A stretch of 64,000 nt of DNA from Geotalea toluenoxydans JCM 15764 (GTDB lineage: Bacteria > Desulfobacterota > Desulfuromonadia > Geobacterales > Geobacteraceae), in the NCBI RefSeq assembly GCF_001311985.1, contig NZ_BBCJ01000009.1:81700-145699 (forward strand), in the 5' to 3' direction. The notes under the pieces were generated by a model, which saw only the letters and a program-made list of their open reading frames with translations, searched no databases and was not told the origin of the DNA. The position numbers and the translations under genes are program-made. Positions 17,094 to 26,145 of the stretch are shown here, piece by piece (the stretch's first letter is position 1; each line of letters starts with the position of its first letter).

Positions 17094-17509
17094 AATTCCT
17101 GCTTGATACTTGTCTGATTTCCGAGCTGGTGAAAAAAGAGCCGAACCCTGCAGTGGTCAATTGGTTGGACGAGCAGGAAGAGCAATCCCTTTTTCTCAGC
17201 GTTCTGAATTTGGGAGAGTTGCAGAAAGGGATCAGCAAACTCCCCGATGGCCCCAAAAAAGATGAGCTTCAGGCCTGGGTCGCCCTTGACCTGGTGGAAA
17301 GGTTCACCGGACGCATCCTGGACATTGATCTGGAAACCGCTCTCTGCTGGGGGGGACTCCAGGGAATGGCGGAGCAGAAGGGAGAGAGGTTGCCGGTAAT
17401 GGATTCTCTCATTGCCGCCACCGCTACGGCGCATGGCTTGGTGGTGGTTACCCGCAATGTGAGGGATATGGAGCGATGTGGCGGCAGGGTTTGCAATCCG
17501 TGGGGGTGA
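17090..17509 (+). CDS. PIN-domain toxin (FitB/VapC type)
   Basis: A 139-residue PIN RNase. D6 (LLDTCLISEL) and E12 are the first acidic residues, LNLGELQKGI supplies the next Glu, and VMDSLIAATATAHG the following Asp. VVTRNVRDM near the end is typical of FitB-like PIN proteins. Translation is coupled to the antitoxin. This is the second PIN system in the window, of another subfamily than that at 6489-6875. Confidence 0.9.
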   Translation: MKFLLDTCLISELVKKEPNPAVVNWLDEQEEQSLFLSVLNLGELQKGISKLPDGPKKDELQAWVALDLVERFTGRILDIDLETALCWGGLQGMAEQKGERLPVMDSLIAATATAHGLVVVTRNVRDMERCGGRVCNPWG

Positions 17510-17553
17510 GGTAGGCAATTTTCTACCGCATCCTTGAATTTAAGGAGGAAAAG

Positions 17554-17832
17554 ATGTTTGAAGACTTGAAGCCTGGAGAGACTGAACTGGTCGGTATGTG
17601 GCTTGACCTTGGCCTGAAGGTGACTGGGGATGCCATTGCCGACCGGGTTGAATGGCTGGCCGCCAATCGGCTGCAGAAGCTGGCGGAGAAGCCGGATGAA
17701 GGTGCGGAACTCTACCGCGACCCCAGGGACAACCGCCTGTGGGAGAAGGTGCTCCCTTTTGCCGGCGGACCGCCGACCTTGCGAGTCATCACCCAGGCCA
17801 ATGCGGCGATTCGTTTCGGGTATACCGGATGA
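17554..17832 (+). CDS. Imm27-like immunity protein (orphan)
   Basis: A 92-residue protein. The pattern KPGETELVGMW, then a helix around RVEWLAANRLQKLA, LYRDPRDNRLWE and GGPPTLRVIT matches the Imm27 family of immunity proteins that protect against contact-dependent or polymorphic toxins. RBS AAGGAGG precedes the ATG. No toxin gene is visible nearby, so it is an orphan; its neighbours are a toxin-antitoxin pair and a Sel1 lipoprotein. Confidence 0.7.
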   Translation: MFEDLKPGETELVGMWLDLGLKVTGDAIADRVEWLAANRLQKLAEKPDEGAELYRDPRDNRLWEKVLPFAGGPPTLRVITQANAAIRFGYTG

Positions 17833-17860
17833 GCCCATGCGGCAAAGAGAGGCTGTGGAT

Positions 17861-18463
17861 ATGGAGAAGAGACACCTTGTGGTTTGTATGATTTCCATCG
17901 TCTTTGTCCTCATAGCCGGATGTGCAACGGACCCGGCGCAGCGGCAGGCCGCTTTGCTTCAAGCAGAGCACAAGGCCCAATACACCAAAGCTCTGCGCAG
18001 TATTGAGGGGCATGACGGAGAGTATCCGGCCCGGGTCCTGCGCGGCATGGAGCTGCTGAAATCCATGGCAGAGCAAGGTTATGCCCCGGCCCAGTTCAAG
18101 CTGGCCTACTATTCCTATACCGGCCCCGCCTCCTACGACTGCTTGAAGCAGGATACAAAGGAGGCCTATTACTGGTTCGGAAAGGCGGCAGAGCAGAACC
18201 ACCGAGAAGCCCAGTATGAATTTGCCATGCTATTCAACCCGAAAAGCGGTTTGAAGCAGTACGCCGATGCTGAAAAGTACGTGTACTGGATGCAGAAAGC
18301 TGCCGATGCCGGATACGCCAAGGCCCAATACGCCCTGGGGAGGATGAACGAAAAGGGAGAGCATGTGCCGCAGGATGTGGCCTTGGCCAAGGAACTTTTC
18401 GAGAAGGCAGCTGCACAGGGGGATGGGCAGGCGCGGAGGGCGTTGAAGAGGTTTGGGAAGTAG
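17861..18463 (+). CDS. Sel1-repeat lipoprotein
   Basis: A signal peptide with the lipobox LIAGC (residues ~17-21), so anchored to a membrane and facing the periplasm. Three Sel1/TPR-like repeats follow: KSMAEQGYAPAQFKLA, YYWFGKAAEQNHREAQYEFA and YWMQKAADAGYAKAQYALG, the last leading to LFEKAAAQGDGQARRAL. These helical pairs bind other proteins. The start at 17861 follows AGAGAGG; an in-frame ATG at 17837 is also possible. Confidence 0.82.
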   Translation: MEKRHLVVCMISIVFVLIAGCATDPAQRQAALLQAEHKAQYTKALRSIEGHDGEYPARVLRGMELLKSMAEQGYAPAQFKLAYYSYTGPASYDCLKQDTKEAYYWFGKAAEQNHREAQYEFAMLFNPKSGLKQYADAEKYVYWMQKAADAGYAKAQYALGRMNEKGEHVPQDVALAKELFEKAAAQGDGQARRALKRFGK

Positions 18464-18473
18464 CTGAAGGACA

Positions 18474-18936
18474 CTGAAGATTTGGATCGATGCAGATGCC
18501 TGCCCGCGGGCGGTGAAGGATATTCTGTTTCGGGCATCGGCCCGACTGCGGGTGCCGCTGTGCCTGGTGACCAACAAGAGCCTCGCCAAGCATGCGGGCC
18601 CGCTGGTAGAGACGGTGGTGGTGGGGACGGGCTTCGACGTGGCAGGCGACTACATCGCCGACCCACGCCGCACCGACAGATCTGGTGGTCACCGCTGATG
18701 TGCCGCTGGCTGCCCGAATCGTCGCTAATGGGGGGTGGCTCTGGACCCCACGGGGCGAGCTCTACACCGAAGAGAATATTGGTGATCGGCTGGCCATGCG
18801 CGACCTGCTGTCTGAACTGCGGGACGGGGGGATGCTCCAGGGCGGCCCCGCCCCGTTCGGCCTGGCCGACCGCAATCGCTTTGCGTCGAGCCTGGATCGC
18901 GCGCTTACTCCTATTATGCGAGGTCAACGACCTAGC
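18474..18936 (+). pseudogene. YaiI/YqxD (DUF188) family gene, broken
   Basis: The family start (KIWIDADACPRAVKDILFRA) follows a CTG at 18474; no ATG fits. The frame shifts near 18665, where the second half ([20 protein letters not shown], then [12 protein letters not shown] and [14 protein letters not shown]) continues in another frame. The end is unclear, near 18936. The family is small PIN-like proteins of unknown role. The poor start codon and unclear stop suggest decay beyond a single sequencing error. Confidence 0.7.
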
Positions 18937-18947
18937 TGCAAGGTGTT

Positions 18948-19488
18948 ATGGCGTTACCTTCGAAAATCTACAAAGCAACCATTGAGCTGTCTGACATTGA
19001 TCGGGGCCGTTACGAAACTCTGCAGGCCACCGTGGCCCAGCACCCGTCGGAGACGGCGGAGCGGCTGTTGGCGCGGCTTCTGGCCTACGCCATCTTTTGC
19101 GAGGACGACCTGACCTTCACCAAGGGGCTTTGCGCTACCGACGAGCCGGACCTCTGGCTCAAGGGGGGGCGGCGGCCGCGTACAGCTCTGGGTCGAGGTG
19201 GGCCTGCCCGATGCCGAGCGGATAGTAAAGGCGAGTCGCCACGCAGAAAATGCCGCCCTGCTGGCCTGAGGCCGGGCGCTTCCAAGCTGGCAACAGTAGC
19301 ATCTCCCCAAACTCACCAACATCGCCAACATCGCCAACCTCACCGTCATTACCATTGATCAATCGGTTTTCGCCAGCCTGGTGGAGCGGCTGGAGCGCTT
19401 CATCTCCTGGTCTATCACCATCACCGAAGGAATTTTGTACCTCACCATCGGCCAAGAAATGCTGGAGACGACAATTACAAAGCTATAA
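18948..19488 (+). pseudogene. YaeQ family gene with a frameshift and two nonsense codons
   Basis: Starts [19 protein letters not shown], a clear YaeQ beginning. After a G-run near 19165 the frame changes to QLWVEVGLPDAERIVKASRH. In that frame a TGA (19268-19270, after ALLA) and a TAG (19298-19300, after SWQQ) interrupt before the usual end at 19488. Two substitution-type stops cannot be put down to base-deletion errors, so this is probably a real pseudogene. Confidence 0.75.
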
Positions 19489-19901
19489 TCCGGCGAGAAG
19501 CCTCACTGGAAGGAGTTATCTTCACCTCTACAATGGGGAATGGGGGTGACTGCCGGAAAAGGATTATATGCAGCCGATCACCAGTGAAGGCAGATGTCGG
19601 AGAAGTAAATAAGTAATCTTTAAGTTCCATATTCATCCTACAGTTGCAGCTCCTGCGCCATTCAACTGTTCCCTTTTCACAATCTTCCTTCGTATCGTCC
19701 CCATCCTGCACGTCACGCGTGCATCACTCCCACAAAATACACGCTACACATTGTAGTAATTTAATAAATATTTGATATTGTACCTCGACGGCTTGTCAGG
19801 TTGGCGGTGACCAGAGCCGTTAAAGCCGGGGAAGGGAGGACTTGTCACCTCTGCGAAACCGGTTCTTGCAGTCAACTCAACCCACATTACAGGCGGGAAA
19901 A
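19489..19901. other. 413-bp stretch with no gene recognised
   Basis: No convincing CDS, RNA or repeat is seen. The right part (19757-19890) is A+T-rich and then turns to a G-rich leader with several small stems upstream of the secreted protein at 19902. I compared it by eye with c-di-GMP and cobalamin riboswitch consensus sequences and found no match. Confidence 0.4.
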
Positions 19902-20246
19902 ATGAAAAAGCTCATTTCATCGTTCGTCGTACTTACCCTGTTGGTTGCTGCCAATGCCCATGCCGGTGTCTGGAATCCATCGGTGCACATCTCGGAAATA
20001 GAAGTGAACACCGATGCTGCCGGTGCTGGGTCGCGGGCTTTCCTCTCCTTCCAGGAAGGGGCGACCAGCAAACCTGCTTGTGGCGCTGGTTCGCCCTATG
20101 TTCAATTGCAGGGGACTACGGAAAATATCCGCAACCTCCTCAGCATCTCAACGACGGCATTTATCAACAGCCGGCCCGTTGGCGTCTTTTTTGACGGCAC
20201 CTGCACCGGGCCTTATGCCAATGTCGTCGGTCTCGCCCTTCGCTGA
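19902..20246 (+). CDS. Small secreted protein
   Basis: A 114-residue protein with a clear Sec signal peptide (MKKLISSFVVLTLLVAANAHA). The mature part begins GVWNPSVHISEIEVNTDAAG and holds two Cys (near 59 and 103) that may pair. Function unknown. It precedes the beta-helix protein by about 230 bp on the same strand. Confidence 0.65.
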   Translation: MKKLISSFVVLTLLVAANAHAGVWNPSVHISEIEVNTDAAGAGSRAFLSFQEGATSKPACGAGSPYVQLQGTTENIRNLLSISTTAFINSRPVGVFFDGTCTGPYANVVGLALR

Positions 20247-20477
20247 AGGAACTCAAGTCCTCAGTGGAAACTTTTTGAAAATTACTGGGTGCAGTACTGT
20301 AGCTTTCGCGTAATGCTGGATTTAGAGGTTTCTTAAGCCTCAAAATACCGCGTTCCTGCCTGCCTTGCTTGCTCGGGGGGAACGGAGTGTATGTGCTTTT
20401 GTCGTGCTGTCGTGTTCAGCCATAAACGGGATTTTACCGGTGGTTGAACCTATTTCATTCTTAGCAAGGGAGGGAGT

Positions 20478-21716
20478 ATGAAGCGAGTGATTCACAAGTG
20501 GTTAGGTTCGGTGGCGACCATTGCGGCAGTCACAATATGTCTTTCAACTCAGAGTTTTGCCTTGGTCAGTTCGGGGCAGATCGCGCCAGCCGATGGCATC
20601 TCCGGGCAGGACATCATGGTGGGGAACGGTGTCAAGACTGGTCACATTCAAGACGGGTCCGTAACAGATGCCAAGATCGTGAGCATTTCCGCAGAAAAGA
20701 TAGCGGGGATCATCGGTGTGGATAAAATAGCTTCCTACGCCGGGGTCAAGATTGTTCACAAAGGTGCGGTGGACGGCGTCAACACCTTCACTACAATTGC
20801 CGCAGCGGTTCAAGCCATTGGGGCAAACACCGCTGAACGGTATGCCATTGTCGTTATGCCCGGGGTTTATACTGAAGACTTTTCCTTCTTCGACGCAGCC
20901 GGCACGTTCAACATGGACATCATCGGCGCCAGCAGAAGCGGAAGTTACCTCAAGGCCACCGGAAACCACTGGCGTGCGTATGACCCGTCCTGGAGATCCT
21001 ATCTCCATCTGGCGAACGGCCTCTTTCTCAAGAATCTTTCCTTCGAAGGGATCGTCGACATCGGATATACCAGCGGCGCAGGCATAGTCGATTGTGACCT
21101 TCTCCCGGCTCGCGCACCACAAGGTGCGGGATACGCCATCATGGGCCATGCACCGAAAAGTGTCACCGTAGAAAACGTTTATATCGAGACGGATCAACTG
21201 GGAATGTGGCTTTATGCCATGGGTGACGGCAATCCTGAGGACGGCTATATCTTCAACAATATCAGGATTCATGGCGTCGGCACCGGCGCAGAAGGCATAT
21301 GGGCCTTCCCCAGCAATACATCCCGTCCCATCCGCTTCTCCAACATTACCATGACCAGCACGATCTACAAAGGATTCACCTTCTACAGCTATAGCGGCGG
21401 CGAGACCGAGTTGTACAATATTACTTTCAGCGGCAGCGGCTCCCCCTTCCAGTATGGCGGCTCGGGCTGGCATAGGGTAAATGCGAGGAACTGCAACTTT
21501 AACTCCGCTGCAGATCTGGTTTATGGGGGCGGCAATAGCGCCATGGCCATAACCATCGACAACTCCACCATCAAGAGCACTGTCTCCGGCTCGGCAAGCC
21601 CAGTGAAAATAGGCGGTTCCAAGATCATTGCGCCAATCACCAGTTCAAACGGTTCAGTGAAAATCATCAATTCCTATGACGGGAATTATGACGCCATTCC
21701 GAACGGCAACTACTAA
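20478..21716 (+). CDS. Secreted right-handed beta-helix protein
   Basis: A 412-residue protein. A signal peptide (about residues 1-29) is followed by a linker with GSVTDAKIVSISAEKIAGI, a segment common in surface proteins with adhesin-like stalks. Then comes a long pectin-lyase-like beta-helix (LKNLSFEGIVDIGY, VTVENVYIETD, NNIRIHGVGTG, FSNITMTSTI, LYNITFSGSG). RBS GGGAGGGAG. The role is probably surface binding or polysaccharide handling; no catalytic motif is evident. Confidence 0.75.
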   Translation: MKRVIHKWLGSVATIAAVTICLSTQSFALVSSGQIAPADGISGQDIMVGNGVKTGHIQDGSVTDAKIVSISAEKIAGIIGVDKIASYAGVKIVHKGAVDGVNTFTTIAAAVQAIGANTAERYAIVVMPGVYTEDFSFFDAAGTFNMDIIGASRSGSYLKATGNHWRAYDPSWRSYLHLANGLFLKNLSFEGIVDIGYTSGAGIVDCDLLPARAPQGAGYAIMGHAPKSVTVENVYIETDQLGMWLYAMGDGNPEDGYIFNNIRIHGVGTGAEGIWAFPSNTSRPIRFSNITMTSTIYKGFTFYSYSGGETELYNITFSGSGSPFQYGGSGWHRVNARNCNFNSAADLVYGGGNSAMAITIDNSTIKSTVSGSASPVKIGGSKIIAPITSSNGSVKIINSYDGNYDAIPNGNY

Positions 21717-21741
21717 TAGAGCGACAGGGATCGCCAGTTCA

Positions 21742-21765
21742 AAAGGCGGCCAATTGGCCGCCTTT
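21742..21765. terminator. Perfect GGCGGCC hairpin after the beta-helix gene
   Basis: AAAGGCGGCCAATTGGCCGCCTTT is a 24-bp perfect palindrome 26 bp after the stop. Confidence 0.75.
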
Positions 21766-21789
21766 GCTGTTTCCGGGAGTTCCGGCAGG

Positions 21790-21838
21790 GAGTTCCGGGG
21801 ACATCATACTTAATTTTGCAGGCCAAATTCCGGGGTAC
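21790..21838. repeat. REP-like relic with GGGACATCATACTTAATT
   Basis: TTCCGGGGACATCATACTTAATTTTGC followed by the partly inverted AAATTCCGGGGTACA. The first part is like the terminal repeats mobilised by REP-associated (TnpA_REP) transposases. The same GGGACA-CATA-TTAATT core occurs at 14481, 22974 and partly 13424, next to GGCGGCC hairpins. No transposase is seen in the window. Confidence 0.6.
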
Positions 21839-21846
21839 ATCCACAC

Positions 21847-22392
21847 TTACTTGTCCCCGCTCCCTCTACCTTTCCCGAACAGTTCCTTAAAAAGCTCCTT
21901 TGACCGGGCAAGCCCCTCTTGCGTCAAGACTACCGACTTAGCTTTGCCACTCGGGTCAAGAATATATCCCTTGTCAAAGAGCCTATCCATGACCTCGAAA
22001 TCTAAGCCCTTCCAGGCACGTGCCATGTCATGGAGCGTCAACTGCAGAAGGGCGAGGACAACATCGTCGACCTTATCCCTGTCCCATTCCTCAGAAGGCT
22101 CCGACGAACCATACCCTTCCCCTGCCTCGTGGACCTTGCTCACCAGCGGATAGCGCTCCGGATGCAGAATACTATCGACTTCCAGATCGACATCCAGGTC
22201 CGGCCAGTACAGGTGCTGCGGTGTGGGGAGCTCGACGTGGACTACTTTTCCTACCGGTGCATCCTGAAACCAGGGAAACTTATCGAAGGGAAGAAAGAGC
22301 TCCTCATCATTGAGCAGAAGCCAGAGGCCGTGCGTCGATATGTTGGTGACTTCAACCATTGAAGTGCCTGGTCCATTCGTTCCGTATCTCAT
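21847..22392 (-). CDS. DUF2442-DUF6429 two-domain protein
   Basis: A 181-residue protein. Residues ~10-90 (VTNISTHGLWLLLNDEELFL, then the PTPQHLYWPDLDVDLEVDSI part) look like DUF2442. Residues ~105-178 (VDDVVLALLQLTLHDMARAW, DFEVMDRLFDKGYI, KSVVLTQEGLARS) look like DUF6429. These occur in small accessory and toxin-antitoxin-like loci; the fused form is less usual. Role unknown. Confidence 0.7.
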   Translation of the reverse strand: MRYGTNGPGTSMVEVTNISTHGLWLLLNDEELFLPFDKFPWFQDAPVGKVVHVELPTPQHLYWPDLDVDLEVDSILHPERYPLVSKVHEAGEGYGSSEPSEEWDRDKVDDVVLALLQLTLHDMARAWKGLDFEVMDRLFDKGYILDPSGKAKSVVLTQEGLARSKELFKELFGKGRGSGDK

Positions 22393-22547
22393 GCTTATGT
22401 TCCTCTATCAGCTTTCGGATGAGGCTCAACTTGGTTCCCCCGTGGGGGAGGGCTAACAGCAGACGGCATGCATTCGGTCATTGACAAATCACCCTGCATT
22501 GATTGAATTGTCCTATAAGCGGCAGAGTTTAGACCAAGGAGGTTCTC

Positions 22548-22940
22548 ATGGGCATAGTTGACACCATTACCAGTAAGCTCGGCGGCCAGAGTCAAGCCTC
22601 TGATGGAAAAGCGGGCTCGATTTTGAGCGGCGTAATGGAAATGTTCTCGGCACGGGAATCGGGGGGGCTCCAGGAGTTGATCAGTTCTTTTCAGCAGCGA
22701 GGCCTTGGTGACGTTGTCTCGTCGTGGGTTGGCCGCGGTGAAAACAAGCCAATCTCGCCGGACCAAGTCCGAGAGGGCTTGGGCAACGATCGGGTCAGAG
22801 ATTTGGCTGCCAAAGCCGGCGTATCGGAGGATGAGACTGCCAGGCATCTTTCCAGTCACCTTCCTGACTTCGTCGACAAGATGACTCCTGATGGCCAGGT
22901 GCCGCAGGGGGATGGATGGAAAAAGGGATGGAGTTTTTGA
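22548..22940 (+). CDS. YidB-family (DUF937) protein
   Basis: A 130-residue protein. It begins MGIVDTITSKLG and carries the family core LISSFQQRGLGDVVSSWVGRGENKPISPDQV and KAGVSEDETARHLSSHLPDFVDKMTPDG. RBS AAGGAGG. No signal peptide. A GGCGGC hairpin follows. Family function unknown. Confidence 0.85.
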   Translation: MGIVDTITSKLGGQSQASDGKAGSILSGVMEMFSARESGGLQELISSFQQRGLGDVVSSWVGRGENKPISPDQVREGLGNDRVRDLAAKAGVSEDETARHLSSHLPDFVDKMTPDGQVPQGDGWKKGWSF

Positions 22941-22992
22941 AAGGAAAATTCTCTGGGTAGTCAAAGGAGATCTGGGACAGCATAACTAATTT

Positions 22993-23016
22993 AAAGGCGG
23001 CCAATGTGCCGCCTTT
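22993..23016. terminator. GGCGGC hairpin after the YidB-like gene
   Basis: AAAGGCGGC-CAATGT-GCCGCCTTT, preceded by GGGACAGCATAACTAATTT, the same composite repeat as at 14480-14523. Confidence 0.65.
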
Positions 23017-23140
23017 GCAGTTTTAGGTGCAAGAAAGGAATGGGGTAGCTTTGATATTCCGACGAAATTCTTGCCTGCATCTTGCTTAGACGAAGTTCTG
23101 TCATTTGTGGCGGGCACCCCGTTTGAGTGCCCGCCACTGT

Positions 23141-25626
23141 TTACAGCCGTTTCAGTTTATTCAGTGCAGTGTTGAAGAACTTTGCATCGCTCATATCGAC
23201 TTTACCATCCTGATTAAGATCGTAAGCTATATTCTTGAGAGTAGCTTTACGGATCTCTGCCAGTAGTAGCGAGTAATCGGCGGTGTCTACCTTGCTATCC
23301 TGGTTGAAATCAGGAAAGTTCGAATCTAATCGGACCACATACGGCCTCATCATCTCATTGTCTTCATGCTCGAGAATATGGCAGTGCCAGACGAACAACC
23401 CGGGAATATCGAACTTGGCTTTGATGCGGGTGATCTGGCCTGGCAAGGCGAGAACCGTGTCCTTATATCCTGCCTCAGTCGGAGTAGCTGGTGCTGCCTC
23501 ATCTATCGGGGTGAAATCGTCCGGATCGAACTCCTGGCGATTCAGGACATTGAATCGCACCATGTGCAGGTGGATGGGATGGGCATCGGCGGTGGTGTTA
23601 AACAGTTCCCAAACTTCGGTACTGTTAAGCAGTGGTGTCTCGGTAACAGGGTCCATCCACCGCAGCGGCATGCTTACCAGGTCGCCACTGGAATCCTTGG
23701 CCATCACCCCGAAGAGGGCTCTTTTCGGGGCCATGGGTGAACCTCCCGCAGCAGCGCAGTCTTTGGCGAAATCAGCATCCTTCGGCCGGTTGAAGAGGGT
23801 GACGATGCTGCCGTCGGGTAGCGTCTGGACGCAAAGCTGGTTGGATTCCTCCTCATTGAGACTTAGGCGACGGGTATAAGTGGCTGCTCCCAGCGGTCGC
23901 TCGGCGGGCAGCACAAGGTTCTGCGGCGTCGTCGTCTTGGAATCACTGGTTTGGGTCAGGCTGGTGTTGACGATAAACTGCATGACCTGCCCGGTGGTAC
24001 CGGGGTCTGCTGGCGTTTCCAAAGAGCCGTTGAAGGGGAAATCGGGACCGGTATTGATCATGCGTACACCGTGCCGTTGGCCAGGCCGCTGAAATCGACG
24101 ATGACATCGGCTCGTTCCGCCGGGCCCATGAGTAAGGCGCGCTTGGGATCAGCGGCGGGGATATTTGCTGGAATGGTACCGTTTCCCGGCAGGGGTGTAG
24201 CACTGCCGGTCAGGATCTTCACCACCTTTGGCAGGAAACCTTCCTCGGCCCCGATCTGATAGAAGGGGATTTCCTGGCCGAGCCTTTCGTTGGCTTTTCC
24301 TGCATTGGTGACCGGAAAGAGGGACAGGTTGAAGGTCCGCCCGTTGGCGGCGGCCAACAGTCGGAAACGATAACGGGCCGGAGCAACGGCTAGTTGAGGC
24401 CAGGTACTGCCGTTGACGACGATGGTATTGAAGAAGGCTTCAGGATTCCAGATGGGCGGGATATCGGAAGCAGGGATGAACGGGATGTCGAGCACGCCTG
24501 CTCCGGGAAGCTGAGGTGTGGTGCCCGGTACGTTCAATCCCTCGAAGAAAGCGCGGTTGTCCGGGTAGAAGAGAGATCCGTCCTGGTTGAAGGATCGATC
24601 CTGTACGACGATCGGGATCTCCCGGATTTTGGCACGGACCGAAGCTGAGAAGTTAGGGTCGCCTCCTCCTGCCTTTGGGGCCGGTCCGGGGAGTACGGCA
24701 GGATTCCCTCGGCTGTCCCTGACATTGGCATCGCCGTTAGGGCCGCCACGGATAAGCCAGAAGCCAGCAGGACCGGCATAGACGTTGTTTCTTGTCATGC
24801 CGAGGGTGTGATCATGATACCACAGGGTTGTCGCCGGCTGGATGTTCTGATATCCGAAAAATGCCGATCCCGGCACGGTGTTACTGTTGTCGAACTGGTC
24901 GAAGTTCGATCCTCGCTTGGCGTAGCAGCCGGGATATTATCGGCCGCCGGCAGCCACCATGACTCGGGAAAACCGTCGCTTGACGAATTGACGTGGGAAC
25001 CGTGGACATGGACCGTAATGGGGACCGGCCCGTATAGGGTTTGGGGTTTAAGGTGTTGCAGTCGGTGCGGTTGGTCCCGTCGGCACAGCCTCTTGCCGGT
25101 GGGTTGGCCCAATGAAGTGTCTGGTCGATGGCAAAGAGGTGCGGCAGAAAATTTTTCGTCAGCGGGTCGACGAGATCATTGATCCACCTGACGGTGGTCA
25201 GCCTCGCCGAGATATTTTCCACGGTGAACGCAGGATAATTGAAGGAAATATCGGTCGATAGTGGCGTGGGCGCGACAAAGTTTGCCGGTAGAACATCCTC
25301 TGCCCGGCCATAACTCCAGACAGTAGTCGGATCAAACGAGTCGGAGCGGCCGTTGATACTGTTCCATATGCCGCCGGGCAGGACCTGCTGCTTGAACTGC
25401 CGCACCGCAATGTTGTAATCTGCAGCGGGTTTTCCTGGTTGGGTGGTGCTTTTCGGCATTTCTGGTGGAATAATGAGCGGGATGACATATTTGGGATGGT
25501 GGTTGGATCGAGGGTCCCTCCCGGGACCGGTTGCCCATGGGCTTTGTTTGGCTCCCCCTGCATGAGCAGGAAGAGCGCCGCGCCAATTGTGACAGCTGCC
25601 TTCGGTATACTGTGTATTTCAGCCAT
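23141..25626 (-). CDS. Secreted multicopper oxidase with C-terminal dockerin (four frameshifts)
   Basis: Reassembled across shifts near 25497, 25050, 24945 and 24060. The N-terminus is a signal peptide (PKAAVTIGAALFLLMQG). Copper ligands are HVHGSH in the first domain, WYHDHTLG next, then HPIHLHMVRF and HCHILEHEDNEMM in the last domain (T1/T2/T3 sites complete). The last ~60 residues hold two EF-hand-like dockerin repeats (DFNQDSKVDTADYS, DLNQDGKVDMSDAK). The layout recalls OmpB/OmpC, the surface multicopper proteins of Geobacter linked to Fe(III) oxide reduction. At least one shift (25497, AAA for AAAA) lies in a homopolymer, so the gene is probably intact in the cell. Confidence 0.85.
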
Positions 25627-25842
25627 AGAATCGTGTTACCTCCTTTTCGCAATTTTCCTGTTGTACAGGAATTCGGTTGGAGATCGCCATTCCAGGGAAT
25701 CACACGGCAACAATGGTAACTTGTAGAGTTAAAAGGAAACTTTCCCCCCTTTTCTATGATCTTTATGGATGCCTGTGTGCCGGGATACATGGTGAAGTAC
25801 AAAAACCGAAAATCGTCTTGGTTCAGCATTAATAATACCAAA

Positions 25843-26028
25843 TTAAAATCCTGATGCTACTCTTGATCTCGAGAAAGGAGGGATCCGCGAGGCGTACACA
25901 TACGCTGGGCGAAATAGGTCCATCCCTGGCCTGGGAGGATGCTCCAGTGGAGTGAAGAGCCTTTCGTAGTCCTCCATCCGCCACAGTTCGAGGATTCCTT
26001 TCAAGTTCTGTTGCACCTTCGCTGCCAT
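25843..26028 (-). CDS. Small hypothetical protein, 61 residues
   Basis: ATG at 26028 behind AAGAGGAGTACC, a strong RBS. A helical, charged N-terminus (KVQQNLKGILELWRMEDYERL) and a proline-rich tail (FTPLEHPPRPGMDLFRPAYV). No signal, no known family. It lies alone between the oxidase and PolX genes on the same strand. Confidence 0.55.
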   Translation of the reverse strand: MAAKVQQNLKGILELWRMEDYERLFTPLEHPPRPGMDLFRPAYVYASRIPPFSRSRVASGF

Positions 26029-26145
26029 GGTACTCCTCTTGATGGAAAAAGGGACTCGGTTGCCAATAGTGCTGTGTATGCGTGGATTCCATCCATCGGG
26101 AGAAGTGCTACAAGATGCGACTGTGCAGGAGGCCCGTTCAGTCTT

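Noticed and set aside
19268..19270. TGA in yaeQ as a second selenocysteine codon
   Set aside because: The position is not a conserved Cys, a TAG follows in the same frame and there is no SECIS-like stem at the right distance.
19757..19900. c-di-GMP or cobalamin riboswitch before the secreted protein
   Set aside because: G-rich stems are present, but the GEMM core (GGCAAACC, GACGCAAAGCC) and the cobalamin box were not found.
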